Virus record (IMG/VR): IMGVR_UViG_3300027969_000043
Location: 62,001 to 126,000 of that record
Direction: 5' to 3' (one strand)
Source: a virus
DNA: 64,000 bases
A program made the translations under genes and the position numbers. Below are positions 62,772-64,000 of this stretch, piece after piece. The notes beneath the pieces are model-generated. The model was not told where the DNA came from, searched no databases, and was given only the letters and a program-made list of their open reading frames with translations. Positions within the stretch are counted from its first letter, which is position 1. Each line of letters starts with the position of its first letter.

Positions 62772-62800
62772 AGTATAGTAAAAAATAATTAACCTGTCAA
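62772..62800 (-). promoter_or_regulatory. Strong candidate host-type promoter
   Basis: On the minus strand TTGACA (62795-62800), exactly 17 nt, then TATACT (62772-62777). This is the best match of its class in the window. The ATG at 62750 follows after a 21-nt gap. Confidence 0.55.
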
Positions 62801-62811
62801 TACCCCTAACC

Positions 62812-63144
62812 CTATTTTTTAAGGAAAAATATAACAAATCCTAGAACAATTTGTAAAAATGTGACAATAGCAACCGTAGCTACCCATTTATTTTTTTGAC
62901 TATAAATTTCGTCTTTGGCTTCTTTCATTTGCTGCGGTGACCAAACGTCATTAACTTTTTCAATCCAAGCCTTGTGGTCAGAAACTAATCTTTCGGTATT
63001 TTTAAAATCTGATAACGTATTTTGCATTTCTTGAAAACGAGAATCTATATCTAGTCTCATTTTTTCATAGTTATCATTTAATCTTTCTAGTTCTTTAAGA
63101 ACTAATTTACTATAATCACCCCAAGTTTCGTTTTGTGTGCTCAT
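62812..63144 (-). CDS. Small tail-anchored membrane protein (holin/XhlA-like layout)
   Basis: A 110-residue protein. A long charged coiled-coil part (KLVLKELERLNDNYEKMRLD onwards) ends in one hydrophobic C-terminal segment (WVATVAIVTFLQIVLGFVIFF). XhlA-type phage lysis proteins have the same layout, but the family match is not certain. The ATG at 63144 just after the upstream stop is preferred to the overlapping one at 63153. Confidence 0.55.
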   Translation of the reverse strand: MSTQNETWGDYSKLVLKELERLNDNYEKMRLDIDSRFQEMQNTLSDFKNTERLVSDHKAWIEKVNDVWSPQQMKEAKDEIYSQKNKWVATVAIVTFLQIVLGFVIFFLKK

Positions 63145-63146
63145 CT

Positions 63147-63398
63147 TTAACAAAATTTAAATTGACTCACCATTATTTTTAAATTTTGAAACATTTTTTC
63201 GTAACATTTTACTTTCTCGTCAACATCTTTTTGGTCACTAATTTTTGACGCTTCCAAATCTATTATTTTATTGATTTCAGACGCAATAATTTTATTATTA
63301 TTGTCATCAGTTTCTTCTTCAAAACTATTTAAACAAAGTTTATCACTTAGTTCTTTAAGTTTATTTAAATTTGAACTTGTTTCAATAGAACTATTCAT
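63147..63398 (-). CDS. Small acidic hypothetical protein
   Basis: An 83-residue, mostly helical protein with an acidic middle (NSFEEETDDNNNK). No family recognised. It is placed tightly between the gene running off the right edge and the tail-anchored protein, on one transcript. Confidence 0.5.
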   Translation of the reverse strand: MNSSIETSSNLNKLKELSDKLCLNSFEEETDDNNNKIIASEINKIIDLEASKISDQKDVDEKVKCYEKMFQNLKIMVSQFKFC

Positions 63399-63420
63399 TT
63401 TAATTATGAATTAAATTGTC

Positions 63421-64000
63421 TTAATTATCAATTAAGTTATTTTTCAATTCCATAAGTTTAGAAATCTTATCAAGAAATTTATCGTTGTCAATTTCTTGGT
63501 CTTCTAATAACTTAGCTTTAACCTTTAATAATTTTTCTTTAGCTTCACCTGATTCTTCAGTTAACAACGTATCAATTATCTTAACACACTCATTAACTTC
63601 TTTTTGGTATAACTCTTTTTTCGCGTCAACATCTGGATTGATTAAAACCTTGATTACTTCTTTGTCAGCCTCGCTTAATGATGAATATTTGTCATTATAT
63701 TTCTCAACCATTAATTTTGATAACATACTTAACGGTAAATCAAAACTCTCGTTGACTTCTTTTGGTTTATTGGCTAAAATATAATCTGTTATATTTTTAA
63801 CCTCGGTCATAACGCTCTCAATATTTTGAGGTGTTTTATTAATAAACGTTAATTTTGTGATTGATTCGTGTAAATTCGATAAATTATATTTATCATCAAC
63901 ATTGTGTTTAATACCAATCAACATTGATGCCAATTTTGAATTTTCTTTCAAAATATCTTTTTGATTATACTTTTCTAATAATCTTAAGTTTTCTGAAACA
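63421..64000 (-). CDS. Hypothetical helical protein (partial, N-terminus off right edge)
   Basis: The frame stays open to the right edge. The visible 5' part (VSENLRLLEKYNQKDILKEN) has no ATG, so the true start lies outside. A TTG at 63951 is unlikely to be the start. The 193 visible residues are charged and helical (SSLSEADKEVIKVLINPDVDAKKEL). No family recognised. In T4 the portal and small head genes would lie upstream of the protease. Confidence 0.55.
   Translation of the reverse strand, partial: VSENLRLLEKYNQKDILKENSKLASMLIGIKHNVDDKYNLSNLHESITKLTFINKTPQNIESVMTEVKNITDYILANKPKEVNESFDLPLSMLSKLMVEKYNDKYSSLSEADKEVIKVLINPDVDAKKELYQKEVNECVKIIDTLLTEESGEAKEKLLKVKAKLLEDQEIDNDKFLDKISKLMELKNNLIDN

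Noticed and set aside
1-64000. Insertion sequence or integrated host segment
   Set aside because: No transposase, integrase or terminal inverted repeats were found. The Bacteroidota-like secreted protein is embedded in the phage fibre operon with the same base composition.

Overview
The window looks like part of a large, AT-rich, T4-like myovirus genome (tailed phage) that infects a Bacteroidota host, probably a flavobacterium-like one. The phage assignment rests on a contiguous T4-style head module on the minus strand (gp21-like prohead protease, acidic gp22-like scaffold, gp23-like major capsid protein). It is supported by a gp55-like late sigma factor, a gp5-like baseplate OB-fold protein and a block of very long repetitive tail-fibre genes with S74 chaperone domains. 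The host assignment is inferred from a virus-borne secreted protein with a type IX secretion (T9SS) C-terminal sorting domain, from A-rich leaders without Shine-Dalgarno sequences, and from promoters with TATATTTG-type -7 elements.

Layout. (1) 1-22003, minus strand: eight adhesin/fibre-type genes, the first running off the left edge. They carry 17-residue IGxxAG repeats, 33-residue repeats, a collagen-like stretch and two S74 domains, plus one signal-peptide protein with two beta-helix modules, five thrombospondin-like repeats and a T9SS tail. (2) 22066-24409, plus strand: five small unrecognised genes, closed by a strong terminator. (3) 24515-44629, plus strand: a dense, mostly overlapping run of glycosyltransferases of GT-A, GT-B and GT-D types, methyltransferases and sugar-nucleotide enzymes (GDP-mannose 3,5-epimerase, UDP-GlcNAc 2-epimerase, a HAD/nucleotidyltransferase fusion). 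Near its start sit an HD-like protein, dUTPase and a GMP reductase/IMPDH-like enzyme. (4) 44639-54541, plus: PhoH, two small proteins, two more glycosyltransferases, the gp55-like sigma factor and a baseplate/tail block. (5) 54681-55523, plus: a zinc-ribbon protein with a structured leader. (6) 55572-64000, minus: acetyltransferase, zincin-type metalloprotease, secreted nuclease, HNH endonuclease, capsid, scaffold, protease and small upstream genes, the last running off the right edge.

How it fits together. The late sigma probably drives structural operons from a recurring AT-rich motif (ATATTTATnnnAAAA type) found about 16-25 nt before several late genes. A second promoter class (TTGACn, 16-17 nt, TATnnT) precedes accessory genes and is probably read by host RNA polymerase. 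The gp21-like protease would mature the capsid at an L-T-E site. Several accessory proteins start with short peptides resembling T4 capsid-targeting sequences, so they may be packaged and injected. The roughly 20-kb sugar island, next to serine/threonine/asparagine-rich fibres, suggests a phage-encoded glycosylation system acting on the virion or the host surface. That is the most unusual system in the window. All functional calls come from reading motifs by eye; no database search was possible.
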